Shown here one piece after another: positions 1-8,760 of a DNA stretch of 64,000 nt; the stretch's first letter is position 1; each line of letters opens with the position of its first letter. The stretch covers positions 124,001-188,000 of the forward strand of contig NZ_JAAXLJ010000001.1 in the NCBI RefSeq assembly GCF_012641075.1, written 5' to 3'. Below the pieces are notes generated by a model. That model did no database searches and had not been told where the DNA came from. It saw only the letters and a list, made by a program, of their open reading frames with translations. The position numbers and the translations under genes are program-made. The DNA comes from Secundilactobacillus angelensis (lineage in GTDB: Bacteria > Bacillota > Bacilli > Lactobacillales > Lactobacillaceae).

Positions 1-996
1 CTTACGGTTGAGTGACTGGACGATGGCTTGGTTGGACACTTGACTGAATTGAGTACCCAGATCCAGAAGAATGATGCCGATGATTAGGCCAATCATCCAA
101 TGGCCAATCAGCCAGAACAACAGGAAGGCTAAACCAGAGAAAAAGACCGATAGTCCAATTGTCAGGCGGGGTGAACGGTGATCTACCAAGTTCCCAATAT
201 AGGGAGCAGCTAAGACTCCCGCAATCCCTAATAGACCCAACAATCCAGCAACGTTACTACCTAGATGATATTGATCAGCCAAGTAGAACGCGATGGTTGA
301 CCACATGACGTTAGAAACCGCGAACATGGTAAAACCATTGAGCGAAGAACCGCGCAGTCGTCGCTGAGTAGTGAATAGGCGGGGCAATGATTTAATGACG
401 TTAGCGTAACTTAAATTTTGATGACCACGAGGATCCCGTGGCATTGCTTGATGAACGATCAGAAGCAGGATAAGATCCATGACTGCAGCAATCAAGTAAA
501 TGTATTGCCAGTTAATGACGCTACCAAGCAGGCCACTGAAAGACCGTGACAATAATATCCCGGTCAAAAGACCACTTAAGACGGTTCCCAGTACTTTTCC
601 CCGTTGCATTGCGGGGGCAAGAAAGCCAGCGTATGGGATAATAATTTGAGGTGCCACTGAGGTGATACCAATGAGAGTGGTCGCAATCGCAAAAATCATT
701 GCATTGGGTGACATGAACGCAATTAACAGAGAAATAATCGATAAGACCATCATGAATTGAATCAAGTGGTAACGATCAAAAATATCACCAAGTGGAACGA
801 TTAATAACAGACCAACAGCGTAGCCCATTTGTGTGAGCATTGCCAGCACACCGACAATGGCTTTAGAAAGGTGAAAATCATTAGCGATTAACCCCTCGAT
901 GGGTTGGATAAAGTTCAGATTAGCGACGATAATACCGGTGGTAATCGCCATGAGTAAGACGGTTTTGCGTGAAATTGATTGTGGTTCTTTCATCAT
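1..996 (-). CDS. MFS transporter, C-terminus beyond window edge
   Basis: Major facilitator superfamily permease, probably a proton-driven drug or sugar exporter in the cytoplasmic membrane. The reverse strand reads open from an ATG pair at 996/993 to the window edge, about 332 codons. The N-terminal part has the typical hydrophobic helices and a loop motif after helix 2 (PLGDIFDRY), which matches the MFS GDxxDRxGRR region. A central cytoplasmic loop lies around residues 185-205. The gene is cut, so the last helices are not visible. The Shine-Dalgarno is weak (GAAAGAAG). The substrate cannot be told. The family assignment is firm. Confidence 0.8.
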   Translation of the reverse strand, partial: MMKEPQSISRKTVLLMAITTGIIVANLNFIQPIEGLIANDFHLSKAIVGVLAMLTQMGYAVGLLLIVPLGDIFDRYHLIQFMMVLSIISLLIAFMSPNAMIFAIATTLIGITSVAPQIIIPYAGFLAPAMQRGKVLGTVLSGLLTGILLSRSFSGLLGSVINWQYIYLIAAVMDLILLLIVHQAMPRDPRGHQNLSYANVIKSLPRLFTTQRRLRGSSLNGFTMFAVSNVMWSTIAFYLADQYHLGSNVAGLLGLLGIAGVLAAPYIGNLVDHRSPRLTIGLSVFFSGLAFLLFWLIGHWMIGLIIGIILLDLGTQFSQVSNQAIVQSLNRK

Positions 997-1020
997 ATAA
1001 AGAGGCTTCTTTCAAATAGA

Positions 1021-1150
1021 GTAGAGTGCGAAAGCGGGCGTTAAGGGACTGGAGCCTGAGGGTGGGCTGACAAAAATCCCGATTCTGGATTTTAGTCAGT
1101 TCACCCTCAGGTGCAAGTCTCTGCCCGCTTGAGCACGTTTCGGCTAGATA
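1021..1150. repeat. Dispersed hairpin repeat, copy 1
   Basis: Member of a palindromic family found at four other places in the window. The outer stem is GCGGGC/GCCCGC, followed by AGGGACT/AGTCTCT. An inner stem (CCTGAGGGTG/CACCCTCAGG) encloses an AAAATCC/GGATTTT tip. The 3' flank GAGCACGTTT is shared with other copies. It sits in the region upstream of the MFS gene. Confidence 0.8.
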
Positions 1151-1245
1151 GCAGGTGGACTGACAAAAATCCCGGCTTTGGATTTTAGTTAGTCCGTTCT
1201 TAGGTGCAAGTCTCTGCCTGCTGCAGCACGTTTAAGCTAGGTACA
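1150..1245. repeat. Dispersed hairpin repeat, shortened copy 2
   Basis: Follows copy 1 in tandem. It keeps the outer stem GCAGG/CCTGC, the inner GGACTGAC/GTTAGTCC stem and the conserved 3' part (TGCAAGTCTCTGCCTGC, then AGCACGTTT). It lacks the 5' GTTAAGGGACT segment, so it looks like an internally deleted copy. With copy 1 it fills most of the gene-free stretch 1000-1345. Confidence 0.7.
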
Positions 1246-1373
1246 ATATTCTATTCACAGTAAAAAGGGACTCTCCGTCCTCACAATCAACCAATGGAAA
1301 ATCTGGTATGTCATCATTAACTTCCTCAATTCTCTCATTTCTTATATGCCGAACACGAATAGCAGGTTAGCTA

Positions 1374-1389
1374 TGTTTCATGTGAAACA
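1374..1389. promoter_or_regulatory. parS-like site 1
   Basis: TGTTTCATGTGAAACA differs by one central base from the ParB/Spo0J consensus TGTTNCACGTGAAACA. It lies between genes. A 66-codon reading frame runs over it but has no ribosome-binding site or homology. Binding is inferred from sequence only. Confidence 0.5.
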
Positions 1390-1463
1390 ATCTCTTTACC
1401 TGCTTTTAATTAGTGTTCAATTATCAATTATACGACAACTAGCAATTATTTTGAAAATTGAAA

Positions 1464-1500
1464 AATCCGGTACCATCACTGGCACCGGATTATTTTTCGT
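1464..1500. terminator. Bidirectional terminator after dps
   Basis: The inverted repeat AATCCGGTACC / GGCACCGGATT has T-rich tails on both strands. On the minus strand it ends the copZ-dps transcript. Confidence 0.8.
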
Positions 1501-1542
1501 ATATCGGTTATTAAATCGGCCACTCGCGGTCAGCCATTTAAT

Positions 1543-2109
1543 TTAATCGTCATCATCATCATCGTCTTCTTCAACTAAGCCTTCCCAGGCAGTCTTGCCT
1601 AAGAGAGCTTGCAGTTGTTGAATGGCGTGGTTGTTTTGCTTTAATAGGTTGGTTAACGTAGCAGCTAGTGCTGGTCGGTCTTCCTTGTCAGCTAACTTGA
1701 TTGCCCGGGTCACAAACAGATTTTCCGTGTTGTAATCATGAACGGTAATATCGATCATTTCGGAAGTGGTCAGGTACTTGTTACGGCCGTCTTCGTCTAA
1801 CATCTTGTAGTTACCGTATTCTTCAGTAGTCGAAGGTGGCAGTTCGTTTTCGTCTAACAGGGCTTCAGCAACCATGTCGTAATCTTTGCGGGCTTGGTCG
1901 ATGAGTTCGTCATACAGCGGGCGAACGGCGGCGGCTTCAAAGCCTTTCATGAACCATTTAGCCTGGTGAAGTTTTACATCCAAGATACGTAAGTTGGAAA
2001 CGATGTGGCCAGTCATAGCACCCGCAGTGGGGGTGTGGTGATCAATATCAGCTTGCTTAACTTCAGCTTGGTACTTTTCTTCTACTAAATCTTTAACATC
2101 TGTCGTCAT
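1543..2109 (-). CDS. dps: Dps-family ferritin-like protein
   Basis: Dps proteins form dodecameric shells in the cytoplasm that oxidise and store Fe(II) and protect DNA from Fenton chemistry. The 188-residue protein has the four-helix family layout. The ferroxidase-type segment around residues 48-57 (LHQAKWFMKG) is followed by the acidic helix with D and E ligands near residues 75-82. An unusual run of seven aspartates forms the C-terminus and could be a metal-binding tail. It starts 12 bp after the CopZ-like gene and is read with it. A metal-stress role fits the neighbouring P-type ATPase. A bidirectional hairpin terminator follows. Confidence 0.85.
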   Translation of the reverse strand: MTTDVKDLVEEKYQAEVKQADIDHHTPTAGAMTGHIVSNLRILDVKLHQAKWFMKGFEAAAVRPLYDELIDQARKDYDMVAEALLDENELPPSTTEEYGNYKMLDEDGRNKYLTTSEMIDITVHDYNTENLFVTRAIKLADKEDRPALAATLTNLLKQNNHAIQQLQALLGKTAWEGLVEEDDDDDDD

Positions 2110-2121
2110 ATCCTATTCCTC

Positions 2122-2367
2122 CTACTTGGCTGCTACTTCGTCTTTAACTTTGATCTTCTTAACTTCGTAACCTAACTTATCAACAACTTGGCCTAATTCT
2201 TCAGCGGAGACCTTGCTGTCATCGAAGTCGGCTTTAGCCTTGCTGGCATTGAATAAAACTTTCACCTTTTCGACACCTGGTTGATGTGCCAAAGCACTTT
2301 CAATCTTGGTCATGCATGATGGGCAGGTCAAACCATCTAATTGTAAAATCGCACGTTTGTTTGTCAT
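2122..2367 (-). CDS. copZ: Heavy-metal-associated (CopZ-like) chaperone
   Basis: Small 81-residue cytosolic metal carrier with one HMA domain of ferredoxin-like fold. The metal site is GLTCPSC at residues 13-19, the family's CxxC loop between strand 1 and helix 1. Its likely partner is the P-type ATPase encoded upstream, which itself lacks an N-terminal HMA domain. The gene has its own promoter region (2409-2455), 84 bp downstream of the ATPase stop, and is followed at 12 bp by dps. Copper is the usual ligand of this family, but the metal is not proven here because the ATPase motif is not of the classic copper type. Confidence 0.8.
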   Translation of the reverse strand: MTNKRAILQLDGLTCPSCMTKIESALAHQPGVEKVKVLFNASKAKADFDDSKVSAEELGQVVDKLGYEVKKIKVKDEVAAK

Positions 2368-2408
2368 AATAATGATCTCCTTTTTATTATTCTTGATTTC
2401 TTTGATTG

Positions 2409-2455
2409 TCTATAGTTTAGTCGCTTTGACTTGATTTGAAATTGACGTAAATCAA
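2409..2455 (-). promoter_or_regulatory. copZ-dps promoter with FNR/CRP-like dyad
   Basis: On the + strand, TTGACGTAAATCAA (2442-2455) is a near-perfect TTGAY-N4-RTCAA dyad. The shared block GTCTATAGTTTAGT (2408-2421) reads as a -10 region on the minus strand. The dyad centre is 32 bp from the candidate -10 TAAACT, exactly as in the ATPase promoter. This would place it near -41.5, the class II activator position. The dyad overlaps the ATPase stop codon. Confidence 0.6.
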
Positions 2456-4362
2456 GTTAGCGAAGTTTTTTGAGTAGCAGCTTTTTGTGCTTGAGTTGGC
2501 ATCTTGCCGTAACCAATCAAACGCATTGCGTTGAAGATAACAACTAAGATGCTTGCTTCGTGGACGAACATGCCACTGGCCATGTAAATGAAGCCGAGGA
2601 TTAAACCAATCAGCAGGAAGATAACCACGCCAATGGCAATGGCGATGTTTTCCTTAGTGTTAATAACGGTCTTCTTAGAAAGTGAGTAAGCGTGAACCAA
2701 TGCTTCGAAACTAGATTGCATGAGGACAACGTCGGAAGTTTCAATGGCGACGTCGGTTCCGCTACCCATTGCGATACCAATCTGAGCGGTAGCAATTGCC
2801 GGACTGTCGTTAATACCATCGCCAACGAAGGCAACGTGACGGCCCTGATCCTTGAACTTCTTAATGTAATCAACTTTTTCTTCGGGTAAGAGTTCAGCGT
2901 GAACTTCGTCAAGCCCGATTTGTTCAGCAACGTATTGGGCGGTGATTTTATTATCACCAGTCAACATAACTAAGTGCTTGGCGCCGTGATCACGCAATGC
3001 CTGCAACTGTTCTTTGATGCCCGGACGGATGGTGTCAGATACACCGAGGATTAATTTCAGCGCGCCGTCAACAGCGACCATAACTACTGAACTACCAGTG
3101 TGCTGAACGTCGGTTAAATCAGAGTGCTGTGCGTCGGTTAAAGCAACGTGATTAGCGTTCATCATCTTCAGGTTACCCACCAGAACGTGGTGACCATCAA
3201 TGGTAGCGGTGAGGCCTTGGCCCTTAACCGTGTCATTTCCGGCAACGTCTAATTGTTCAAAGGAAACTTTTTCATGAGTGGCATAATCGGTAATCGCTTT
3301 GCCCAGTGGGTGATCGGATAACCGTTCAGCCCGTGCAACCAGTGCCAGTGCTTCATTCGAATCATCGGCGTAGTCTTTAACGGCTGAAACAGCAGTGTTA
3401 CCAAGGGTTAGCGTCCCAGTCTTATCGAAGACAAAGGTATCAACTTTAGCGAAGTCGTCCATAACGGCACCACCTTTAAGCAGGATGCCGCGTTTTGCAC
3501 CGTTACCAATACCAGCCACGTTAGAAACTGGGGCACCGATAACCAAGGCACCTGGGCAGCCAAGCACTAAGACGGTAATGGCAGTGGGGAAGTCTCTGGT
3601 GAAAATGTAGACCAGAACGGCGATGATCAAAACGGCTGGGGTGTAGTACTGTGCGAATTTATCAATGAAGGATTCGGCAGGTGATTTAGCATCCTGAGCG
3701 TCTTCAACTAATTCAATAATTTTCCCAAAAGTTGTGTCTTCACCAACTTTGGTAGCTTCAACGGTTAACGTTCCGTTACCTAAGATTGAACCGGAGTAAA
3801 CGGAGTCGCCAGTGGTTTTAGCAACTGCTTTTGATTCACCGGTAATGACGGATTCATCCAGGTAGCCTGAACCGGAAACAATGTTGCCATCGACCGGAAC
3901 GGAAGCACCGGTCTTCACCATGATGTGGTCGCCTTCATCAACGTCTTCGATGTCGACTTCTTCTTGGGCGCCGTCATCGTGAAGGAGAATCGCTGTTTCT
4001 GGTGCCATTTGTGTTAATGACTTGATTGACTGACGCGTCTTGGATAACGTTCGCTGTTCGAGGTAGCTCCCAAATAAGAATAGGAAGGTCACGATAGCAG
4101 ATTCGTTATATTCGCCAATGATGAAAGCCCCGACAACGGCGATGCTGACCAATAGTTCAATACTGATTACCTTAACGCGTAAGGACTGGTAAGCATGAAT
4201 CATGATCGGTACAGCTGCGATGATTGAGGCTAGGATGAACGCCCAGTCATAAACAATTATCGAATTTAGCAGGTACTTACCGGCAAAACCAATCGCAATC
4301 AAAATGGCACTGGCTAAGGTGATTTGATTTTGATGATTCTGGATATAACGTTGAAATTTCAT
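2452..4362 (-). CDS. P1B-type heavy-metal ATPase
   Basis: Membrane pump that exports a transition metal at the cost of ATP. The 636-residue protein lacks the N-terminal HMA domain. Visible signatures are TGES in the actuator domain, the phosphorylation motif DKTGT, the nucleotide-binding HP pair (SDHPLGK) and the hinge GDGINDSP. The membrane metal site is CPG where copper pumps have CPH or CPC and P1B-4 pumps have SPC. The last helix carries HEASILVVIFNAMRL, which resembles the HEGxT region of Co/Fe/Zn-type pumps. With Dps next door, iron or another divalent metal is possible, and copper is an alternative. The promoter shares its dyad with copZ-dps. Confidence 0.85.
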   Translation of the reverse strand: MKFQRYIQNHQNQITLASAILIAIGFAGKYLLNSIIVYDWAFILASIIAAVPIMIHAYQSLRVKVISIELLVSIAVVGAFIIGEYNESAIVTFLFLFGSYLEQRTLSKTRQSIKSLTQMAPETAILLHDDGAQEEVDIEDVDEGDHIMVKTGASVPVDGNIVSGSGYLDESVITGESKAVAKTTGDSVYSGSILGNGTLTVEATKVGEDTTFGKIIELVEDAQDAKSPAESFIDKFAQYYTPAVLIIAVLVYIFTRDFPTAITVLVLGCPGALVIGAPVSNVAGIGNGAKRGILLKGGAVMDDFAKVDTFVFDKTGTLTLGNTAVSAVKDYADDSNEALALVARAERLSDHPLGKAITDYATHEKVSFEQLDVAGNDTVKGQGLTATIDGHHVLVGNLKMMNANHVALTDAQHSDLTDVQHTGSSVVMVAVDGALKLILGVSDTIRPGIKEQLQALRDHGAKHLVMLTGDNKITAQYVAEQIGLDEVHAELLPEEKVDYIKKFKDQGRHVAFVGDGINDSPAIATAQIGIAMGSGTDVAIETSDVVLMQSSFEALVHAYSLSKKTVINTKENIAIAIGVVIFLLIGLILGFIYMASGMFVHEASILVVIFNAMRLIGYGKMPTQAQKAATQKTSLT

Positions 4363-4390
4363 ATCGATCGCTCCTTTATTCGTTTGAATG

Positions 4391-4437
4391 TCTATAGTTT
4401 AGTGCGAAATGATCCAGGGATAATTGACACAGGTCAA
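4391..4437 (-). promoter_or_regulatory. P-type ATPase promoter with FNR/CRP-like dyad
   Basis: TTGACACAGGTCAA (4424-4437) pairs with the candidate -10 TAAACT (reverse of 4396-4401). It carries the same TCTATAGTTTAGT block and the same 32-bp spacing as the copZ promoter. There is no good -35 hexamer, which fits activator dependence. Confidence 0.6.
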
Positions 4438-4523
4438 GTTGGTAGAAAAAAAGGAAAAACTTGCCAAATATTCCCGATTACCCCAAAATGAACTCATACA
4501 ATAATCTATTTGGGAGAAATACG

Positions 4524-5699
4524 ATGAAAATTGAGTTACCAGATAAAGTAGCAGAACAGCTTCAAATTAATGATAGTGAGGACGTCAAAATCGAACTGCG
4601 TAATCATGATGCAGTTCTCACCACTGAAGCCAGTGAACAATCGTTGTTTCAACGGGTATCGTTTTGGTGGTACCTAGTACCAGCCCTGGCGAGTGCTCTG
4701 GCTTTTAACGTTTTTTTTGCCATGAAAAATAGGAATCAAATACCAATGTCTGGGAATACCTCATTGGGGACAACCGTGATTATGGCTGGCGTTATCATCG
4801 GGACATTGTTGTTTACCATCTTTTTTATTCGGGGACGGCGAAGTCAAAGAAATGCTTTTTCGGCGACTATCTATTGGCGGAACTTTCCGGTGGTGATTTT
4901 ATCCTTTGGACTGATCCTTGGCTTAGGCCTTTTAGGGGTGTTTTGGCTACTGGGCACAATTTTTAAAGGCGCGACATTTGACCGGCTGACAGCCACAATC
5001 ATCTTCTTTATTTTTGAAAGTATGATCAATTACATCATGATTTACGCCGCGGTTTCGACTTCTTCACGAACCCTGATTCGAATCTTTATGTTGGTGATCG
5101 TGAGTGGCGTCATTATTGCGATGGCGACCAATAGTACCCGGAAGTGGTGGCAGTATAATCTGAGCTTTTTGGGAACCAATGTTGCTAACAACAGTTGGCA
5201 ATTCAATATGACACTGATGTTTTCTGCCTTAATCATGGTAGCGTTAATTGATTATATCTTCGTTTCACTCAATGCTAATTTCCCCCATTCTGTCCGCTTA
5301 CTAGTTTTGCGAGTGATTTTGACCGCCATGGCCGTCGATATGGGGGCGGTGGGCTTTTTCCCGAATAATAGTGAGTCACATATCCTTCATGACCATTTGG
5401 CATCGTTTCTGGTGTATTTCATTATTGTTTTAATTGTTGGTATCCGTTGGTTCTTGCCGAAATTACCCAAAGAATTTTTGCGGATGTCTTACACCGTTGG
5501 GGCAATCTTGGTGACGGCCGAAGTATTGTTTAAATTTGTGGGGTATCTATCATTGACAGCGTACGAAATAATAGGATTCACATTAACTTTCGGCTGGGTA
5601 CTCTTGTTGTTGCAGTTCCTGCAAGAGTTAGTTGATACGGGAACAAGGGTATTTTATGTAAAAGTAAAGAGTACGAACCAAGGCGTTAAGAGACCGTAA
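4524..5699 (+). CDS. AbrB-like N-terminus plus DUF998-like membrane protein
   Basis: Function unknown. The start chosen is ATG 4524, eight bases after GGGAGA. An in-frame ATG at 4461 has no ribosome-binding site. Residues 1-35 (MKIELPDKVAEQLQIN onward) look like a SpoVT/AbrB-type swapped-hairpin segment. They are followed by about ten hydrophobic helices with a DUF998-like pattern, including a GFFPNN loop and a conserved His in HDHLASFL. Such proteins sit in the cytoplasmic membrane of lactic acid bacteria. The last codons overlap a dispersed hairpin repeat, so the C-terminal residues may derive from the repeat. Confidence 0.65.
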   Translation: MKIELPDKVAEQLQINDSEDVKIELRNHDAVLTTEASEQSLFQRVSFWWYLVPALASALAFNVFFAMKNRNQIPMSGNTSLGTTVIMAGVIIGTLLFTIFFIRGRRSQRNAFSATIYWRNFPVVILSFGLILGLGLLGVFWLLGTIFKGATFDRLTATIIFFIFESMINYIMIYAAVSTSSRTLIRIFMLVIVSGVIIAMATNSTRKWWQYNLSFLGTNVANNSWQFNMTLMFSALIMVALIDYIFVSLNANFPHSVRLLVLRVILTAMAVDMGAVGFFPNNSESHILHDHLASFLVYFIIVLIVGIRWFLPKLPKEFLRMSYTVGAILVTAEVLFKFVGYLSLTAYEIIGFTLTFGWVLLLLQFLQELVDTGTRVFYVKVKSTNQGVKRP

Positions 5700-5757
5700 T
5701 AGAAGAAGGCTTCTTCTGTGCAGGTCTCTGCCTTGGTGAGCACTTTTAGTCTAGATA
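5668..5757. repeat. Dispersed hairpin repeat, copy 3
   Basis: Shortest copy: outer stem CCAAGGC/GCCTTGG, middle stem AGAGACC/GGTCTCT, inner stem AGAAGAA/TTCTTCT. All three stems are perfect although their sequences differ from the other copies. The 3' flank GAGCACTTTTAGTCTAGAT is conserved. It overlaps the last codons of the preceding gene. Confidence 0.8.
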
Positions 5758-5877
5758 AAATAAATGCACATAAATCCGAACTGTGCTCGTTTACCTCAAT
5801 TACAGGTTTACTTTACGCTCAAACTTACCTAATATAATACTCAGAAACTTTTAATCTGAGGAAGAGGGTCAATTAGT

Positions 5878-6798
5878 GTGACCGACAAACATAAAGGGCT
5901 GACATTTGTCATCGTGGGGACAACATTGTGGGGAATGTCCGGTGTTGCCGCCCAATACTTATTTTCCCATCAAGCAGTTGAACCGGGCTGGTTGGTGGGT
6001 GTCCGGCTAGCCATTGCGGGCATTATGCTCGTAATATGGGGGGCACTTAGTAACTTTAACGAACTGATTTCAATTTGGCGAAATTGGGCCGACTGGCTAT
6101 TATTGATTGTTTTCGCATTGTTTGGCATGATCCCGTCACAGTTTTCCTACTTTATGGCGGTTAAGTATGGTAATGCGCCAACTGCAACGATTTTACAATT
6201 TCTTGGCCCGATTTTTATTATTGCCTATTTGGCATTGCGGTATTGGCGATTGCCTCGACGAATCGACGTGATTTCCATGTTAATTGCGTTACTGGGTACA
6301 TATCTATTGGTTACCAAAGGACGATTCGATAGCCTTCAATTAGCACCGGCAGCCGTTTTCTGGGGTGTCATGGCAGGGGTTGGTCAGGCGTTATATACGC
6401 TAATTCCAATTCGACTGCTGAAAAAATATGATGCTAAAATTGTGACTGGTTGGGCGATGTTGATTGGCAGTTTGGTTTTTATGCCACATATCATTACCAC
6501 ACCCATCCCTAAACTAACTATTTTAGATTGGTCTGCAGTACTGTTCGTGGCAACTTTTGGCACCATGTTTGCTTATTTGTTTTATTTAACGAGTTTAAAT
6601 TACATTTTGCCTGCGACGACGGGGATGCTAAGCTCATTTGAACCCTTAACGGCAACCTTTTTATCGATTATCGTTCTCCATACGGCTTTTGGCTTGCCGG
6701 AAATGGCAGGCGGAGCAATGATTTTAGCTACAGCTTTCTTACAGGCATTTGCGGTTAGAAATCCTGGCCGGATCATCAAAAAAGCGTCCCACCAATAA
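5878..6798 (+). CDS. EamA/DMT-family transporter
   Basis: Drug/metabolite transporter family permease with ten predicted helices in two EamA repeats (residues about 8-140 and 155-290). It probably exports an amino acid or metabolite; the substrate is not readable. The start is GTG 5878, ten bases after GAGGAAGAGGG. The second repeat holds the usual proline-rich segment before the conserved SSFEPLTATFLS region. The gene stands alone, with a TATAAT box at 5833 and a terminator that begins inside its last codons. Confidence 0.85.
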   Translation: MTDKHKGLTFVIVGTTLWGMSGVAAQYLFSHQAVEPGWLVGVRLAIAGIMLVIWGALSNFNELISIWRNWADWLLLIVFALFGMIPSQFSYFMAVKYGNAPTATILQFLGPIFIIAYLALRYWRLPRRIDVISMLIALLGTYLLVTKGRFDSLQLAPAAVFWGVMAGVGQALYTLIPIRLLKKYDAKIVTGWAMLIGSLVFMPHIITTPIPKLTILDWSAVLFVATFGTMFAYLFYLTSLNYILPATTGMLSSFEPLTATFLSIIVLHTAFGLPEMAGGAMILATAFLQAFAVRNPGRIIKKASHQ

Positions 6799-6815
6799 GG
6801 TGAGGCGCTTTTGCG
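6777..6815. terminator. Terminator overlapping the end of the EamA gene
   Basis: AAAAGCGTCCCACC / GGTGAGGCGCTTTT hairpin. The stop codon lies in the loop. It is A-rich before and T-rich after, so it can serve both the + strand EamA gene and the converging NCS2 gene. Confidence 0.75.
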
Positions 6816-6828
6816 TTATAGGCCACGG

Positions 6829-8196
6829 TTACCGCCCAGCTGGAGTTTGGACAGCCTCAGTTGTTTCGGACGGCACCGTTTGTTTTTTTGACATTAATAG
6901 ATTTAGCAGAATCGCACTAAGCGCAGCAATTGTAATTGGAGAGCCTAGCAAGTATTGCAGCATTTGTGGTGCTTCGCTGACAACCTTAGTTGGCAATAAG
7001 ACCATTGCCATGGTTAAAACAATTGGCACACCAATGATGTAGATGGCACTTTCACCCGTGTTCAAGTAACGAACCACGTTAAGCCCGTTCAACATGATGA
7101 TGACACAGATGATGGAGTAAACACCACCGATGACGGGTGCGGGAACGGCAGCGAAGAAGGCTGACAATTTACCGCAGAAGCCAAGGATGATAAACCAGAA
7201 ACCAGCGGAGACGAAGACCCGTTTGCTGGCAACACCAGTAACGGAAACCACTCCGGCGTTGGTTGAGTAGCCGGTCATTGGAGTTGCACCAAGCAGTGCT
7301 GCTAGTAGACAACTAAGGCCTTCGCCAATAATCCCCATGTTCCATTGTTTCTTGCTGATTTTTTCACCCGTAACGGCACTCATGGCGAACCAGGTTCCAG
7401 TAGTTTCGGTGGTCAATACTAAATAAATGACGACGAAAGTTAAAATAGCTGGGAGTGAAAAATGCATGCCGTAGTGCATCGATGTGAACTGGGGCAGGCT
7501 GAACCAAGGGGCCGTATTAACTGTTGACCAATCGAAGACGCCCATGGCAGTAGCAACCACCGAACCGACAATCAGCGCGATAATGATTGAACTGACTTTG
7601 AGTGCCTTTCTTAACTGAGGGATTCGCGAGCTTAAAATAATAGCGATTAACATAGTAATACCAGTGGCACCGGCAATAATCATATTTGAATTAATATTGC
7701 CGGATGCTTTAAAGATATTATCGTTCAAGGCGCCTGGTAGTAGTGATAAGCCCACACAAGTGATAATCGTACCGCCGACAATGGCGGGGACTAACTTGGA
7801 AATGACTTTCTGAAACACCCCAGTAATGCCTAAAGCGATGAGTAAAAATGAGCCGACAACTAACGAGCCCAAAACGGTTGCCATCCCACTGTGTGCACCA
7901 CCGTTAGCTAAGTAAATCCCAGCAACGGCGCCCACGGGAACGAAGGATGGGCCTTGAGAAACGGGCAACTTTAAAAAGAACTTCGTCTGTAAAATTGTCC
8001 CGATACCACAGGCAATAAAGGCGGCTTGTAAGAAGCCACTCTTCTGTGCGACGGACATCGATAATAGGCCAGCCATGATGATTGGTGCAACGTACACGTC
8101 CATGGCGAGCACGTGTTGTAAGCCTAAGAAACCAGCCTGCGTGTATGGTACCTTGTCTTCTGGTCCATACAATAAGCCATTTTGTTTGCGATCCAT
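6829..8196 (-). CDS. NCS2-family xanthine/uracil permease
   Basis: Nucleobase:cation symporter-2 protein of 455 residues that imports a purine or uracil with protons. Diagnostic features are the GLQHVLAMD segment in helix 1, the QGPSFVPVGAVAGIY region and the substrate-site stretch with E and T residues (TTETTGTWFAMSAVTG). Fourteen helices are expected. The converging gene is EamA. About 200 bases upstream, the 5' leader holds a three-part hairpin (8340-8393) that may regulate it. No purine riboswitch consensus was found in this leader. Which base is taken up cannot be decided from sequence. Confidence 0.88.
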   Translation of the reverse strand: MDRKQNGLLYGPEDKVPYTQAGFLGLQHVLAMDVYVAPIIMAGLLSMSVAQKSGFLQAAFIACGIGTILQTKFFLKLPVSQGPSFVPVGAVAGIYLANGGAHSGMATVLGSLVVGSFLLIALGITGVFQKVISKLVPAIVGGTIITCVGLSLLPGALNDNIFKASGNINSNMIIAGATGITMLIAIILSSRIPQLRKALKVSSIIIALIVGSVVATAMGVFDWSTVNTAPWFSLPQFTSMHYGMHFSLPAILTFVVIYLVLTTETTGTWFAMSAVTGEKISKKQWNMGIIGEGLSCLLAALLGATPMTGYSTNAGVVSVTGVASKRVFVSAGFWFIILGFCGKLSAFFAAVPAPVIGGVYSIICVIIMLNGLNVVRYLNTGESAIYIIGVPIVLTMAMVLLPTKVVSEAPQMLQYLLGSPITIAALSAILLNLLMSKKQTVPSETTEAVQTPAGR

Positions 8197-8339
8197 AATA
8201 TTGGTTATTCTCCCTTTGAATTGACTTGAGTTCCTTGAACATCATCAACCGTCTGCTTAGTCGTTTGATATATCTGTTATGTCAAGATTGGCAACACTGT
8301 CAGGTGGAATAGAGGGTGGGCAGTGAGACCAGGTATAAG

Positions 8340-8393
8340 GCGGCTAAGTACTTCTAGGCGTGGGCATTAAGCCAGACCTAGTGAATATTCCGC
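8340..8393 (-). other. Structured leader hairpin upstream of NCS2 permease
   Basis: Nested complementary blocks GCGG/CCGC, CTAGG/CCTAG and GGC/GCC around a five-base loop lie within the 5' leader of the permease on the minus strand. The gene-free stretch 8197-8760 otherwise shows only AT-rich promoter-like sequence for the two divergent transporters. No riboswitch class was recognised. Confidence 0.4.
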
Positions 8394-8760
8394 TAAGTTT
8401 ACGACAAATATAACCACCTCACTTTTACTATTTAGTTATCTATGAGCGTTGAAAAGAACGAATGTTGACTACTAAACCTTAGCAATTATTCGTCTCAATG
8501 TCTTGTGAGCTATTATAAGCACAATTTACGGGTGTTTCAATGAAATTTCACGAACAAATTAAACTTTAATCTTTGGACAAATAATATTCATCTCAAAAAG
8601 ATTCCTGTTAGCGGTTACGCCACTGTTGGCAAGGATTTAGCTTGGTTTACATAAAAATAATAAATAGTCAGTGCTTGCATAATTATCCATGGATGATTAC
8701 AATACAAGCTAATTAGATTTTAATAATCTAATATTAATTTAATGTTCGGGAGGATTGCGT

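Noticed and set aside
1346-1546. 66-codon open frame after the hairpin repeats
   Set aside because: No ribosome site, no recognisable protein, and it crosses a parS-like site and a terminator.
8197-8400. Purine riboswitch before the NCS2 permease
   Set aside because: The conserved loop and junction sequences of the purine class are not present.
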